Positions 1 to 7,665 are shown, counted from the first letter of the stretch. The stretch: 8,863 nt of DNA from Thermoplasmatota archaeon (GCA_030600725.1 JAUVLN010000068.1:1-8863), one strand, 5' to 3'. Translations and numbers: made by a program. The notes: generated from the sequence alone by a model not told the origin.

Positions 1-1
1 C

Positions 2-3000
2 ACCTCCCTTGTCCTCTCCAACCAGAGGACGCATGAGAATTCGACCGGGATACCCATCTTCGGCTTCAGGGCGAATTCCACCGGTTCCGACACGCTGACC
101 CAACTTCAGCTCACATTCCAGAACCAGGGAGGGTTCACGATGTCCGACATCAGGGGGGTGACCACATCCTCACTCACATCCGGAGTCGGCCTCTACAGGG
201 ACGATGGGAATGTCGATGACGCCCTGGACACCGCGGATACGCCCATCTCGTTCTCCTCATGTTACATCTCATCGAACACGGCGATCATGAACCTTTCCGA
301 ATCGGTTCCGTCAACCGTGACCGGATCCCACCACTGGATAATTATCGTGAGGACCTCCGCGACCATAGGGTTGACGAATTCATTCATCTGCTCCCTGAGC
401 GCGGGGGCGATATCATATTCCGATGGATCCTCCTCCCCGGCGACAACGACGGTTTCCACGCAGACACTGATCGCATACTATCAGAAGGCCGTATATCTCG
501 GAAGCGGGAACACCATCCCGATCGGCGAGGAGGGGTCCAATACGGACAGCACCGCCGTTCAGGCGCTCAGGTTGACCGCCGGTAAAACGGGTTTTGAATC
601 CATCTCCGGGCTCTCCATTGAACTGAGCGGTGTTTCCGGTTTCGATCCGGCGGTGGACCTCGCCCCCATGAACCCCTCATCCGGGAGGATGGGCGTATCC
701 CTCTATCTGGACGACGGCCCCACATCGCCCGACATCTGGGATCCCTCCGAGGATACCCAGATACGGCCCAATGCGATATCCATGGTGGGTCTGGGATCCG
801 GATACCTGGTCAACCTGACCATGAACAGGACGGGTTCCAACGTCCCGCTTCTACCCTCCCAGCCGCAGGGAAATTACGACATGTTCATCGCCGTATCAAC
901 CTCGTCATCCGTGGGCAACAGGGATCGGTTCTTCACGACCATCCCCTCGCTTGGGATAGAGATATACGGAAAGGACAACACTACATCTCGGGTTCTGCTC
1001 TCCTCCAACAGGTCGCGCGACATCATGGCGGATACGCTTCCCCCGGACCTCTCGACCTGCACGCTTACCATCACCTCCGATGACACGGCATATTTTCACA
1101 GCGAGGATACCGACCTCTCCGGAACGGACCGGGTATTCTACAACAGCATCCCCCTTCAGGGTCAGGGACAGACCATCACCGTGAGGTTTTCGGGTTTCAC
1201 CGAGGATAACCCGGACAGGCTGATCGGCGAGGCCGCATTCAACCGACGGCCGTCCGGACCGATCGATTTCACCAGATCCACGACCCAGTCGATCTCCTAT
1301 GGTATTACGTCGGGGAACGATGCAGACAGCCCTCTCACATTCACACTCCAGGACGAACTGGGACACTCCACCTCGTGGGATGTCGAATTCGTGGAAGATA
1401 ACAGCCCACCGGACGTTTCGGATATCATAATGGGTGACGATTCACCCTACATCGATACCGTCCCGTCGCAAGATAAGATCTATTTCAGACCGGTGATGTT
1501 CACCACGGACCATTTCTGGATCGCCGGGTCCTCATCCGAACCCACGGGAGGGTCCGGCCTGGATAGAGTGGAGTACGAGTACGAGCCCTCGCTCGCCTCG
1601 GGTCCGACAACCGATCTGACCCCTGCGACGTGGAACGGGTCCTACGGGGTCTCGAATACCTCGGAGGCGGTCGATTCACCGCTTCGCGTAATGGTCCACG
1701 ACAACGTGGGGAACCAGAGGGTGCTTGTATACGAATATATCAGGGTGACCACCAACCCGAGCGTCACTTTCCTGAACCCATCCACGCCGGGTATGAACGT
1801 CTCGGGCGTTTTCCCTGTCGTGGTCCAGGCCTCCGCCGACGCCCCCCTGAAAAAGGTCGAGTTCAGCCCGGACCAGGGGGCCAGCTATCATGAGATGGTG
1901 AGGCAGGGCAATTACTACAGGTACGACTGGGACACCCTCTCGGAGCTGGAGGGACCAACCACCGTCAGGGCCCGGGCCTCCGACACGGTCTCGGGAGTGG
2001 AATATGACCTGAGCTGGGTGATCGTGGACAACTATCCACTCTACGGGTGGTTCGTGAGCCCCACGTACGACCAGCATATCAGCGGGATAACAAGCGTACG
2101 GCTTTCGGTCTCATCCTTCTGCAGCGGGGCCCAGCTGTATCTCGGGAGCACGTTCATGGGGTCGATCTCCGGATCCCCGACAGGTGGAGAGTTCGTGATC
2201 GACATCAACACTGATACCGTCCCTGACGGGAGCTACACCCTTACCGCGGTCCTATCCGGATTCGCGGGGGACCGGAAGAACATTACCATCCCCGTGACTG
2301 TGGACAACACCGCACCGTCGATAACCTCCGTGTTCGTGGACCACCCCGGCTCCCAGGGGGCGTCCAAGCCGGGAGACACCGTCAGGGTCAAGGCGACGGT
2401 CACCGACAACACTTCCTCCATCTCCACCGTCATCGCATACGCGGGGAACATCGGAGGCAACTTCACCGAGATGATGTACGACGACGGGGGCCACGATGAT
2501 GGTTTCTCCGCAGACGGGTACTACTCGACATCAACATTCCTCGTCGATGCGATATGGGCGTTCCACGTGGTACAGGTGGAGGCTGTCGACGAAGCGGGGA
2601 ACACCGCCACATATTCGATCATGACGGCCGTTGACCCGAACCTCCCCGTGGTGGAGGAGTCCTGGATCGAATACCCCAACGGACAGGGGGCTGCAAAACC
2701 CGGTGACGGGATACAGATAATGGCCAGGGCAAGCGATCTTACGTCGCCCATCTACGTCACCCTCGTTCTGGACGATTCCGGTTCCATGGCCAGGGATAAG
2801 AAGATGGAGAGCCTTAAAAAGGCCTCCAAGGAGTTCGTCAACACGACCAGGTCCATAGATCATCTGGCGATCTACACATTTTCATATTTTGATGATGACC
2901 CTCCCTTCCGGCCAAAGAGGATACTCAACTTCACCATAATGGACCCTGCGGGGAAAGCGTCTGCCAGATCGCTCATCGACGGCTTGATCGCAGAATCTGC

Positions 3001-6000
3001 TACTCCGATATGGGACACCATAGGTGAGGCGGTGGACTACACAAAGGAGTTCGGAAAGTCCTCGCCTGTGGTCGTTGCCTTCACGGATGGCGCAGATGAC
3101 CAGAATTTCAGTTTACCGTACGAGGAGGGTTCCGAGGATTACTGTCCCTGGTTCAACTGGGGCTCTACACAGTGGGTGTCATCCCATCTGGGAAAATATC
3201 CCGACCCCGATGAGACAGGGAACAATATGTGGTTCGATAACCCGATCAACGAGCTCAGAAGCGGCCTTCTCTACAGCCCGATACCTATTTACACGATCGG
3301 CCTGGGGTTGGAGCATTTCGACCCGCCAAATCGACCTCAGAGATCCAACAAACCTTCGCATGGTACCATAGATAACACCAATGCGTACTGGGACGAGGAG
3401 TCCGGGACCACCGAGTACAACCTGTGGCGCCTTTCCACCACATCCGGAGGGCAGTACAGATACGCCCCCACGAGTACACAGCTTGAGATGATCTTTCGAA
3501 ACCTTGCGGATTCCATCTTCGAGGGGGACTCCCCCTCCGGCATCGATGCCATGAGCTCTTACGTGCCCATTGACACGATGACACAGTATCCCATGTACGA
3601 CGACGGGCTACACAGCGACGGGCTTCCCGACGATGGCCTCTATGCAACGGACCGGATCTATATCCCCACGATGGATTCGCAGGAGGATACCGTCGTGGTG
3701 GAATGCACCGACTGGGCCGGCAACATCGGTTACGATTACGTGAATGTCACCGTGGATTCGGACCTGCCCATCATCAACAATATCACCGTCGTGTATCCCG
3801 ACAACCGGTCCTCAGTGGGGGACGGGGAGGATTTCCGGATAGAGATAGGCCTGGAGGACAAGGACTCCGGGATATGGAGGGTGGAGGCGGACGGTGAGGC
3901 CGTCGGATACCTCCCACCTGTTATCTTCAACGATACGGGGCTGGGGAACGACGTCCGGGCAGAGGACATGATCTACACCAGCTCCAACATCACGCCCACA
4001 ACCGGAAATGCGCCCTCAAGATATTTCTTCGTCAACGTCTCGGTCAGGGACCTTGCCGGGAACCTGGTCAGATACAGGGCCCAGGTGTTCATCGTGAACG
4101 ATAGGCTGGCTCCCAACGTCGAGATGGTGTCACCGCTCCCGGGCGAGTACCTATCCCGGCAGGACAGGGTGAAAGCGCTTGTCACCGATGACGGTGACAT
4201 CACCGTGGTGAGATATGTCGTCAGCGACTACAACGGCAAGGTAAGGTCCGGGCTTCTGTTCCCGGATAAGGGCAGCGTTTACGGGGCGGATATCGACGTG
4301 GGCGGGCTTCCGGACGGATCCTACTTCATCGAGGTGTATGCCCTCGACTCCGCGGACAGGAACGGCTCCTCGGGCGTACTGGACATCGGGATCGATAACT
4401 CCTTCCCCTCACTGCTCGTCAGCTATCCCGAGAACAACTCCGCCCTCTCCGACCAGGTCAGTGTCGTGGCGGTTGCGAACGACTTCCCGTTCACCGCCGA
4501 GATATCGTTCAGCATCGACAGGGGCCCTTTCGTCCCGATGGATACCCTGATAGATACCACGCTTTTCCCCCAGGGCAGGCACACCATCACGGTCAGGGCG
4601 GTTGACCCGTCAGGCAAGGTAACCCAGGAGGTACTGGTGGTCTACTTCGACAACTCCATTCCTTATGTCGAGCTGTTACACCCGACGACGGGAACGATCA
4701 CAGGAGGGGATATCGATGTCCAGGCAAGGGTAAAAGACGGCGGGGGCATCTATACGGTGGAAGCTGCCGTTTATCTCTGGGGCAACAGAACGGACCCGAC
4801 ACCCCCTACACTGAATGAGACGCCCATAGCCACCATGGCGATGTCAGGGCCTTCCGGCACGGTTGTAGTGGGGGGACTGTACAACGGCGTCATCGACTCT
4901 TTGGGACTGCAGGACGGAAGATACCTGCTCTATCTGCTGGCAAGGGACAGGTCGGGGGAGGAGAATTACGACGCCGTATATCTTCCCATTGACAACAACG
5001 ACCCGGACCTCAAGGTGGTCCATCCCCCGGACGGGGCGGCGATATCCGGGGTGCTGAGCCCCGACCTGATACTTGTGGAACCCTTCCTGTCGGAAAGCTA
5101 CTACACCTTCCTTGGGGAAAGATACGAGTTCGGACAGGATCTTGACCTGAGCGATACCCCCGAGGGTGAGTACCTCGTAAGGTTCGTTGCCATGGATACC
5201 AGCTTCAGAACGAAGGTTGTGGAGAGGACGGTTTACATTGATAACTCCAGGCCCATCGTTACCCTGCTCTCCCCATCTCCCGATTCCGTTTTGGAAGGCA
5301 ACCTGGAGGGCCTCGTGAGGGTGTCGGAGAACTCGGGGGTCAGGTATGTCACCCTCCTGATAGACGGGTACGAGGTGGCTTTGGGGCAGCAGCTGGAGGA
5401 CGGATCGATATATTCGTTCTCGTACGACCTCTCCAGGGTGAACCACTCTGCTCACATCCTCACCGTCAGGGCCGAGAACCGCGCGGGTCTTGTGGGTTAT
5501 TCGCAACCCATCCCGTTCATCAACGGCTTCATCGATACGGACGGGGACGGCGTCAGGGACATATACGACGACGATCCGTTCAACGCCTCCATCCACGGGG
5601 ACTACGATGGCGATGGATTCGGCTCGTTCTATGACGATGATGACGACGGCGACGGATACCTCGACGAGGTGGACATGTTCCCCTACGACGATAAGGAGTG
5701 GCTGGATTCGGATGGGGACGGGATCGGGAACAACGCGGATACCGATGACGATAACGACGGGGTGCCGGATGAGAAGGATGCGTTCCCCACTGATAACACC
5801 GAATGGTCGGACTTCGACGGGGACGGGATAGGAGATAACGCGGATACCGATGACGATAACGACGGGGTGCCGGATGAGGACGACGATTTCCCCAACAACC
5901 CCTACGAATGGCTCGATACGGACGGGGACGGGATCGGGAACAACGCGGATACCGATGACGATAACGACGGGGTGAACGACGATCGGGACGATTTCCCGCT

Positions 6001-6379
6001 CAACGGGGACCGCTCCTTCCACTGGGAGCCCATACTTCTGGTGATCCTGACCGCCCTCTTCATCGCGATCCTGATAGGGGGAGCCCTGTTCGGATTGGTG
6101 TTTCGGGAGAAGGTGAACCTCGTTATGGAGGACTCGATGGAGGACGGCCTTATCGCGAAGGTCATGGGCTACGTGGATAGCAAGATCAACCGGGAGGAGA
6201 GCTGGGATGATCCCCCTCCCCCAAAAGAGCGCGGGCGAAAGAAGGATGTCGGATCTAACAGATCATCCGGCCGCCGCCGAGGCTCCCGCCGGGATGAGGA
6301 AGATCATGAAGGCAGGCGAAGGGCTCCGAAGATGGAGAAACGGAGGGGCGGCAAGAGCTCATATGGAGATGACCTCTAG
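2..6379 (+). CDS. Giant modular cell-surface protein with VWA domain, Ig-like repeats, Asp-rich Ca-type repeats, one TM helix (5' partial)
   Basis: 2125 codons lie in the window. The frame is open from base 2 with no stop, so the ATG at 140 is internal and the signal peptide and start are upstream. Order by base: two related N-terminal modules (about 44-470 and 476-1018); Ig-like segments to 2311; an Ig-like repeat with a MYDDG..H.DG..DGxY signature at 2312-2635; a second copy (2636-3757) interrupted by a VWA domain; a third copy (3758-4102); five Ig-like domains, mostly ending in IDN or FDN (4103-5527); Asp-rich DxDxDGxxD repeats (5528-5992); one TM helix (6032-6103); a 91-residue charged tail. 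More than 25 N-x-S/T sequons and few Cys fit an archaeal surface protein, N-terminus outside and C-terminus inside. A role in adhesion or cell-matrix contact is inferred from the domain types; the ligand is unknown. I see no enzyme domain in the window. The 3' end overlaps serS by 21 bases. Confidence 0.95.
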   Translation, partial: TSLVLSNQRTHENSTGIPIFGFRANSTGSDTLTQLQLTFQNQGGFTMSDIRGVTTSSLTSGVGLYRDDGNVDDALDTADTPISFSSCYISSNTAIMNLSESVPSTVTGSHHWIIIVRTSATIGLTNSFICSLSAGAISYSDGSSSPATTTVSTQTLIAYYQKAVYLGSGNTIPIGEEGSNTDSTAVQALRLTAGKTGFESISGLSIELSGVSGFDPAVDLAPMNPSSGRMGVSLYLDDGPTSPDIWDPSEDTQIRPNAISMVGLGSGYLVNLTMNRTGSNVPLLPSQPQGNYDMFIAVSTSSSVGNRDRFFTTIPSLGIEIYGKDNTTSRVLLSSNRSRDIMADTLPPDLSTCTLTITSDDTAYFHSEDTDLSGTDRVFYNSIPLQGQGQTITVRFSGFTEDNPDRLIGEAAFNRRPSGPIDFTRSTTQSISYGITSGNDADSPLTFTLQDELGHSTSWDVEFVEDNSPPDVSDIIMGDDSPYIDTVPSQDKIYFRPVMFTTDHFWIAGSSSEPTGGSGLDRVEYEYEPSLASGPTTDLTPATWNGSYGVSNTSEAVDSPLRVMVHDNVGNQRVLVYEYIRVTTNPSVTFLNPSTPGMNVSGVFPVVVQASADAPLKKVEFSPDQGASYHEMVRQGNYYRYDWDTLSELEGPTTVRARASDTVSGVEYDLSWVIVDNYPLYGWFVSPTYDQHISGITSVRLSVSSFCSGAQLYLGSTFMGSISGSPTGGEFVIDINTDTVPDGSYTLTAVLSGFAGDRKNITIPVTVDNTAPSITSVFVDHPGSQGASKPGDTVRVKATVTDNTSSISTVIAYAGNIGGNFTEMMYDDGGHDDGFSADGYYSTSTFLVDAIWAFHVVQVEAVDEAGNTATYSIMTAVDPNLPVVEESWIEYPNGQGAAKPGDGIQIMARASDLTSPIYVTLVLDDSGSMARDKKMESLKKASKEFVNTTRSIDHLAIYTFSYFDDDPPFRPKRILNFTIMDPAGKASARSLIDGLIAESATPIWDTIGEAVDYTKEFGKSSPVVVAFTDGADDQNFSLPYEEGSEDYCPWFNWGSTQWVSSHLGKYPDPDETGNNMWFDNPINELRSGLLYSPIPIYTIGLGLEHFDPPNRPQRSNKPSHGTIDNTNAYWDEESGTTEYNLWRLSTTSGGQYRYAPTSTQLEMIFRNLADSIFEGDSPSGIDAMSSYVPIDTMTQYPMYDDGLHSDGLPDDGLYATDRIYIPTMDSQEDTVVVECTDWAGNIGYDYVNVTVDSDLPIINNITVVYPDNRSSVGDGEDFRIEIGLEDKDSGIWRVEADGEAVGYLPPVIFNDTGLGNDVRAEDMIYTSSNITPTTGNAPSRYFFVNVSVRDLAGNLVRYRAQVFIVNDRLAPNVEMVSPLPGEYLSRQDRVKALVTDDGDITVVRYVVSDYNGKVRSGLLFPDKGSVYGADIDVGGLPDGSYFIEVYALDSADRNGSSGVLDIGIDNSFPSLLVSYPENNSALSDQVSVVAVANDFPFTAEISFSIDRGPFVPMDTLIDTTLFPQGRHTITVRAVDPSGKVTQEVLVVYFDNSIPYVELLHPTTGTITGGDIDVQARVKDGGGIYTVEAAVYLWGNRTDPTPPTLNETPIATMAMSGPSGTVVVGGLYNGVIDSLGLQDGRYLLYLLARDRSGEENYDAVYLPIDNNDPDLKVVHPPDGAAISGVLSPDLILVEPFLSESYYTFLGERYEFGQDLDLSDTPEGEYLVRFVAMDTSFRTKVVERTVYIDNSRPIVTLLSPSPDSVLEGNLEGLVRVSENSGVRYVTLLIDGYEVALGQQLEDGSIYSFSYDLSRVNHSAHILTVRAENRAGLVGYSQPIPFINGFIDTDGDGVRDIYDDDPFNASIHGDYDGDGFGSFYDDDDDGDGYLDEVDMFPYDDKEWLDSDGDGIGNNADTDDDNDGVPDEKDAFPTDNTEWSDFDGDGIGDNADTDDDNDGVPDEDDDFPNNPYEWLDTDGDGIGNNADTDDDNDGVNDDRDDFPLNGDRSFHWEPILLVILTALFIAILIGGALFGLVFREKVNLVMEDSMEDGLIAKVMGYVDSKINREESWDDPPPPKERGRKKDVGSNRSSGRRRGSRRDEEDHEGRRRAPKMEKRRGGKSSYGDDL
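44..1018 (+). repeat. Two diverged copies of an N-terminal surface module
   Basis: The segments at about 44-470 and 476-1018 share the ordered motifs IPI (50 and 515, 465 bases apart), a short DT/ST..LQ/LR strand, GVGLYRDDG versus GVSLYLDDG followed by an acidic D..DT/EDTQI run, and a strand of type IIIVRTS versus MFIAVST near the end. Identity is low and judged by eye, so the limits are approximate. More copies may precede the window. I cannot name the family; it resembles the repeated beta-sandwich units of archaeal surface proteins. Confidence 0.6.
2312..4102 (+). repeat. Three copies of a DG-rich Ig-like domain (protein-level repeat)
   Basis: Copy 1 (2312-2635), copy 2 (2636-3757, including the VWA insert) and copy 3 (3758-4102) share an ordered set of motifs. 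These are an xxYP or xxHP strand, GDxxxI/V, a D(x)xS(S/G)I turn, a strand ending in an Asp/Gly loop (MYDDGGHDDGFSADGYY in copy 1, MYDDGLHSDGLPDDGLY in copy 2, the looser IFNDTGLGNDVRAEDMIY in copy 3), and D(x)AGN near the end. Copies 1 and 2 are close; copy 3 is diverged. The D/G loop may bind calcium, which is inferred from acidic residue spacing. This type of repeat is common in large archaeal and bacterial secreted proteins. Confidence 0.8.
2753..3526 (+). other. VWA (von Willebrand A) domain within the surface protein, nested in an Ig-like repeat
   Basis: Begins with strand YVTLVLDDSGSM. The MIDAS metal-site residues are all visible: DxSxS (Asp at 2771, Ser at 2777 and 2783), Thr at 3002 in TPIWDTI, and Asp at 3086 in FTDGADD. 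The later strand PIYTIGLG (3284-3307) and the LSTTSGGxYxxA segment (3431 on) are standard VWA features, and the domain ends in a helix LEMIFRNLADSI. In this family a divalent metal at the MIDAS mediates protein or glycan ligand binding. At about 258 residues it is longer than the usual 170-200, because of two Trp/Tyr/Asn-rich loops (about 3101-3241 and 3311-3418). It sits between the two halves of an Ig-like repeat. Fold and metal site are confident; partner and function are unknown. Confidence 0.92.
5678..5992 (+). repeat. Three tandem 105-bp units encoding thrombospondin-type-3-like Asp-rich repeats
   Basis: Units are at 5678-5782, 5783-5887 and 5888-5992, exactly 105 bp each (35 residues). 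Each starts with FP, then EW, DGDGIG, NAD and TDDDNDGV. A fourth unit is abandoned after FP at 5993. A more diverged Asp-rich stretch precedes them (5528-5677). The 30-base stretch at 5735-5764 is identical at 5840-5869 and 5945-5974. Units 1 and 3 share a longer identical stretch (5714-5764 and 5924-5974). DxDxDGxxD loops bind calcium in thrombospondin-type repeats and here form the membrane-proximal stalk. Confidence 0.93.
6032..6103 (+). other. Single C-terminal transmembrane helix of the surface protein
   Basis: About 24 uninterrupted hydrophobic residues (ILLVILTALFIAILIGG and on to LVF) follow an acidic, Trp-containing extracellular stretch and are followed at once by REK. By the positive-inside rule this gives an extracellular N-terminus and a 91-residue cytoplasmic tail. 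No PGF-type sorting motif precedes it, so the protein is probably retained as an integral membrane protein and not processed by an archaeosortase. Confidence 0.88.
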
Positions 6380-7624
6380 ACCCCTCATATAGGGCCTCAG
6401 CTTCTTGGGCAGCTCGACCCTTCCATCCTCCAGCTGGTAGTTCTCCAGGATGGCAACCATCGTTCTCCCTATGGCCAGGCCCGAACCGTTGAGGGTGTGC
6501 AGGAACTCCGAGGGCAGGTGGGGCTTTCTCCTGAACTTGATCATCGCCCGTCGGGCCTGGAAATCCCCAAAACTTGAGCAGGAGGAGACCTCCAGCCACC
6601 TCTCCTCGAAGGGAGAGTATACCTCGAGATCATAGGTCTTTGCCGACGAGAAGGAGAGGTCCCCCTTGCACAGGATGATCCGTCGATACGGCAGGTCAAG
6701 CCTTTTCAGGACCTCCTCGGCGTCGCGGGTAAGTTTCTCTAGCTCATCTTCGGAGGCGTCGGGGTGGCATATCGAGACGAGCTCCACCTTTGAGAACTGA
6801 TGGACGCGGATGATGCCCTCCTCTCCGGTATGACGTCCCGCCTCCCTCCTGAAACAGGGGGAGAATGCCTGGTACCTCAATGGAAGGTCGTCCCCGTCCA
6901 GTATCTCGTCCCTGTGGAGGTTGGTGATAGGCACCTCTGCCGTGGGTACCAGATACAGGTCATCCTTTGGAAGCCTGTACATATCCTCCTCGAACTTGGG
7001 AAGCTGGCCGGTTCCCACCATTGATGCGGAGTTGACCAGTGCGGGGGGCCACACCTCCTTCCATCCCTGTTCCGAGTGGATGTCCATCATGAAGTTGAGA
7101 AGGGCGCGCTCGAGTCTGGCGCCGTATCCCTTCAGCACGTAGAAACCCGAGCCCGAGACCTTGGCGCCCCGTTCGATATCTATGATATCCAGACTGGATC
7201 CGATGTCGGTGTGGGCCCTTGGGGTGAATTTTAACTTTCTGGGGTCCCCCCACGTTGATATGGTGACGTTTTTTGACTCGTCCTCGCCGACGGGGACATC
7301 GGGATGGGGGAAGTTAGGGATGGTGAGCCTTATCTCGTTGCGCTTTGCCTCCATCGCCTTCGATTCCTCGTCGAGCTCTCTGAGCTCCACGTTGAGGCCC
7401 TTCATCCTGCCGATCCTCTCCTGCCGGGCGGCCCTATCCTTTTCCGTTGAGATCTCCTTCGATACCACGTTCTTCTCGTGCTTGAGGCCGTTCACCCGCT
7501 CCACTATCTCCCTGAAACGGCAGTCCGCCTCGATGAAACCGTCAAGGTCCGCCTCCGCTTTCCTGTCCGCGAGCATCTTTCGTACCGCATTTTCGTTCTC
7601 ACGGATGAACTTGATATCGAGCAT
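6359..7624 (-). CDS. serS: Seryl-tRNA synthetase (canonical type)
   Basis: Class II synthetase that activates serine with ATP and charges tRNA-Ser (and tRNA-Sec where present) in the cytoplasm. It has 421 residues, the normal length. Residues 1-100 form the N-terminal helical arm that grips the long variable arm of tRNA-Ser; 30-100 is rich in heptad-like Lys/Glu/Leu. Motif 1 lies around 178-197 (ending VWPPALV). TAEVP is at 228-232. Motif 2 is FRREAGRHTGEEG at about 258-270, continuing to HQFSKVEL. LEVSSCSSFGDFQARR is at 344-359. Motif 3 is GLAIGRTMVAILENYQ at about 382-397. This is the common bacterial/archaeal type and not the rare methanogen-specific SerRS. The ATG at 7622-7624 is supported by GGAGG at 7633-7637 with 8 bases between, and by the usual MLDIKFIREN N-terminus. 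It is divergent from the UbiA gene and convergent with the surface-protein gene. Nothing is missing or broken. Confidence 0.98.
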   Translation of the reverse strand: MLDIKFIRENENAVRKMLADRKAEADLDGFIEADCRFREIVERVNGLKHEKNVVSKEISTEKDRAARQERIGRMKGLNVELRELDEESKAMEAKRNEIRLTIPNFPHPDVPVGEDESKNVTISTWGDPRKLKFTPRAHTDIGSSLDIIDIERGAKVSGSGFYVLKGYGARLERALLNFMMDIHSEQGWKEVWPPALVNSASMVGTGQLPKFEEDMYRLPKDDLYLVPTAEVPITNLHRDEILDGDDLPLRYQAFSPCFRREAGRHTGEEGIIRVHQFSKVELVSICHPDASEDELEKLTRDAEEVLKRLDLPYRRIILCKGDLSFSSAKTYDLEVYSPFEERWLEVSSCSSFGDFQARRAMIKFRRKPHLPSEFLHTLNGSGLAIGRTMVAILENYQLEDGRVELPKKLRPYMRGLEVISI

Positions 7625-7632
7625 AATATCTT

Positions 7633-7637
7633 CCTCC
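7633..7637 (-). promoter_or_regulatory. Shine-Dalgarno site of serS
   Basis: On the minus strand GGAGG (within GGGGGGAGGAAG) lies 8 bases before the ATG at 7624. It is strong enough to fix the start, and it shows that this transcript is not leaderless. Confidence 0.75.
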
Positions 7638-7647
7638 CCCCAAATCC

Positions 7648-7665
7648 GTATAGGGATATCTATAC
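7648..7665. promoter_or_regulatory. Dyad with TATA-like elements between serS and the UbiA gene
   Basis: GTATAG (7648-7653) and CTATAC (7660-7665) are perfect 6-bp inverted arms around a 6-base centre. Each strand reads a TATA-like GTATAG..AT stretch, in the only AT-rich part of the 96-base divergent region. It could hold the TATA boxes of both genes or an operator that controls both. The distances fit a short leader for serS and a leader of about 30 bases for the UbiA gene. Start sites are not visible from sequence, so this is a candidate only. Confidence 0.35.

Noticed and set aside
2753..3526. VWA as part of a MoxR/VWA ATPase chaperone or Mg-chelatase system
   Set aside because: No AAA+ gene is nearby, and the VWA lies in an extracellular glycosylated protein with Ig-like domains.
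5528..5992. The tandem DNA repeat as a CRISPR array or a mobile repeat
   Set aside because: The units are in frame, contiguous, multiples of three and encode a known calcium-type repeat; there are no unique spacers.
4844..6022. A 392-codon open frame on the minus strand with repeats like HPVVIVIGIRV
   Set aside because: It is the antisense reading of the Asp-rich repeats: GAT and GAC codons read backwards as ATC and GTC give Ile/Val. It has no recognisable domain, and the plus strand has clear domains over the same bases.
5993..6103. Possible archaeosortase (PGF-CTERM type) anchor at the C-terminus
   Set aside because: No PGF motif is seen before the helix, and the tail after the helix is 91 residues long instead of a few basic residues.
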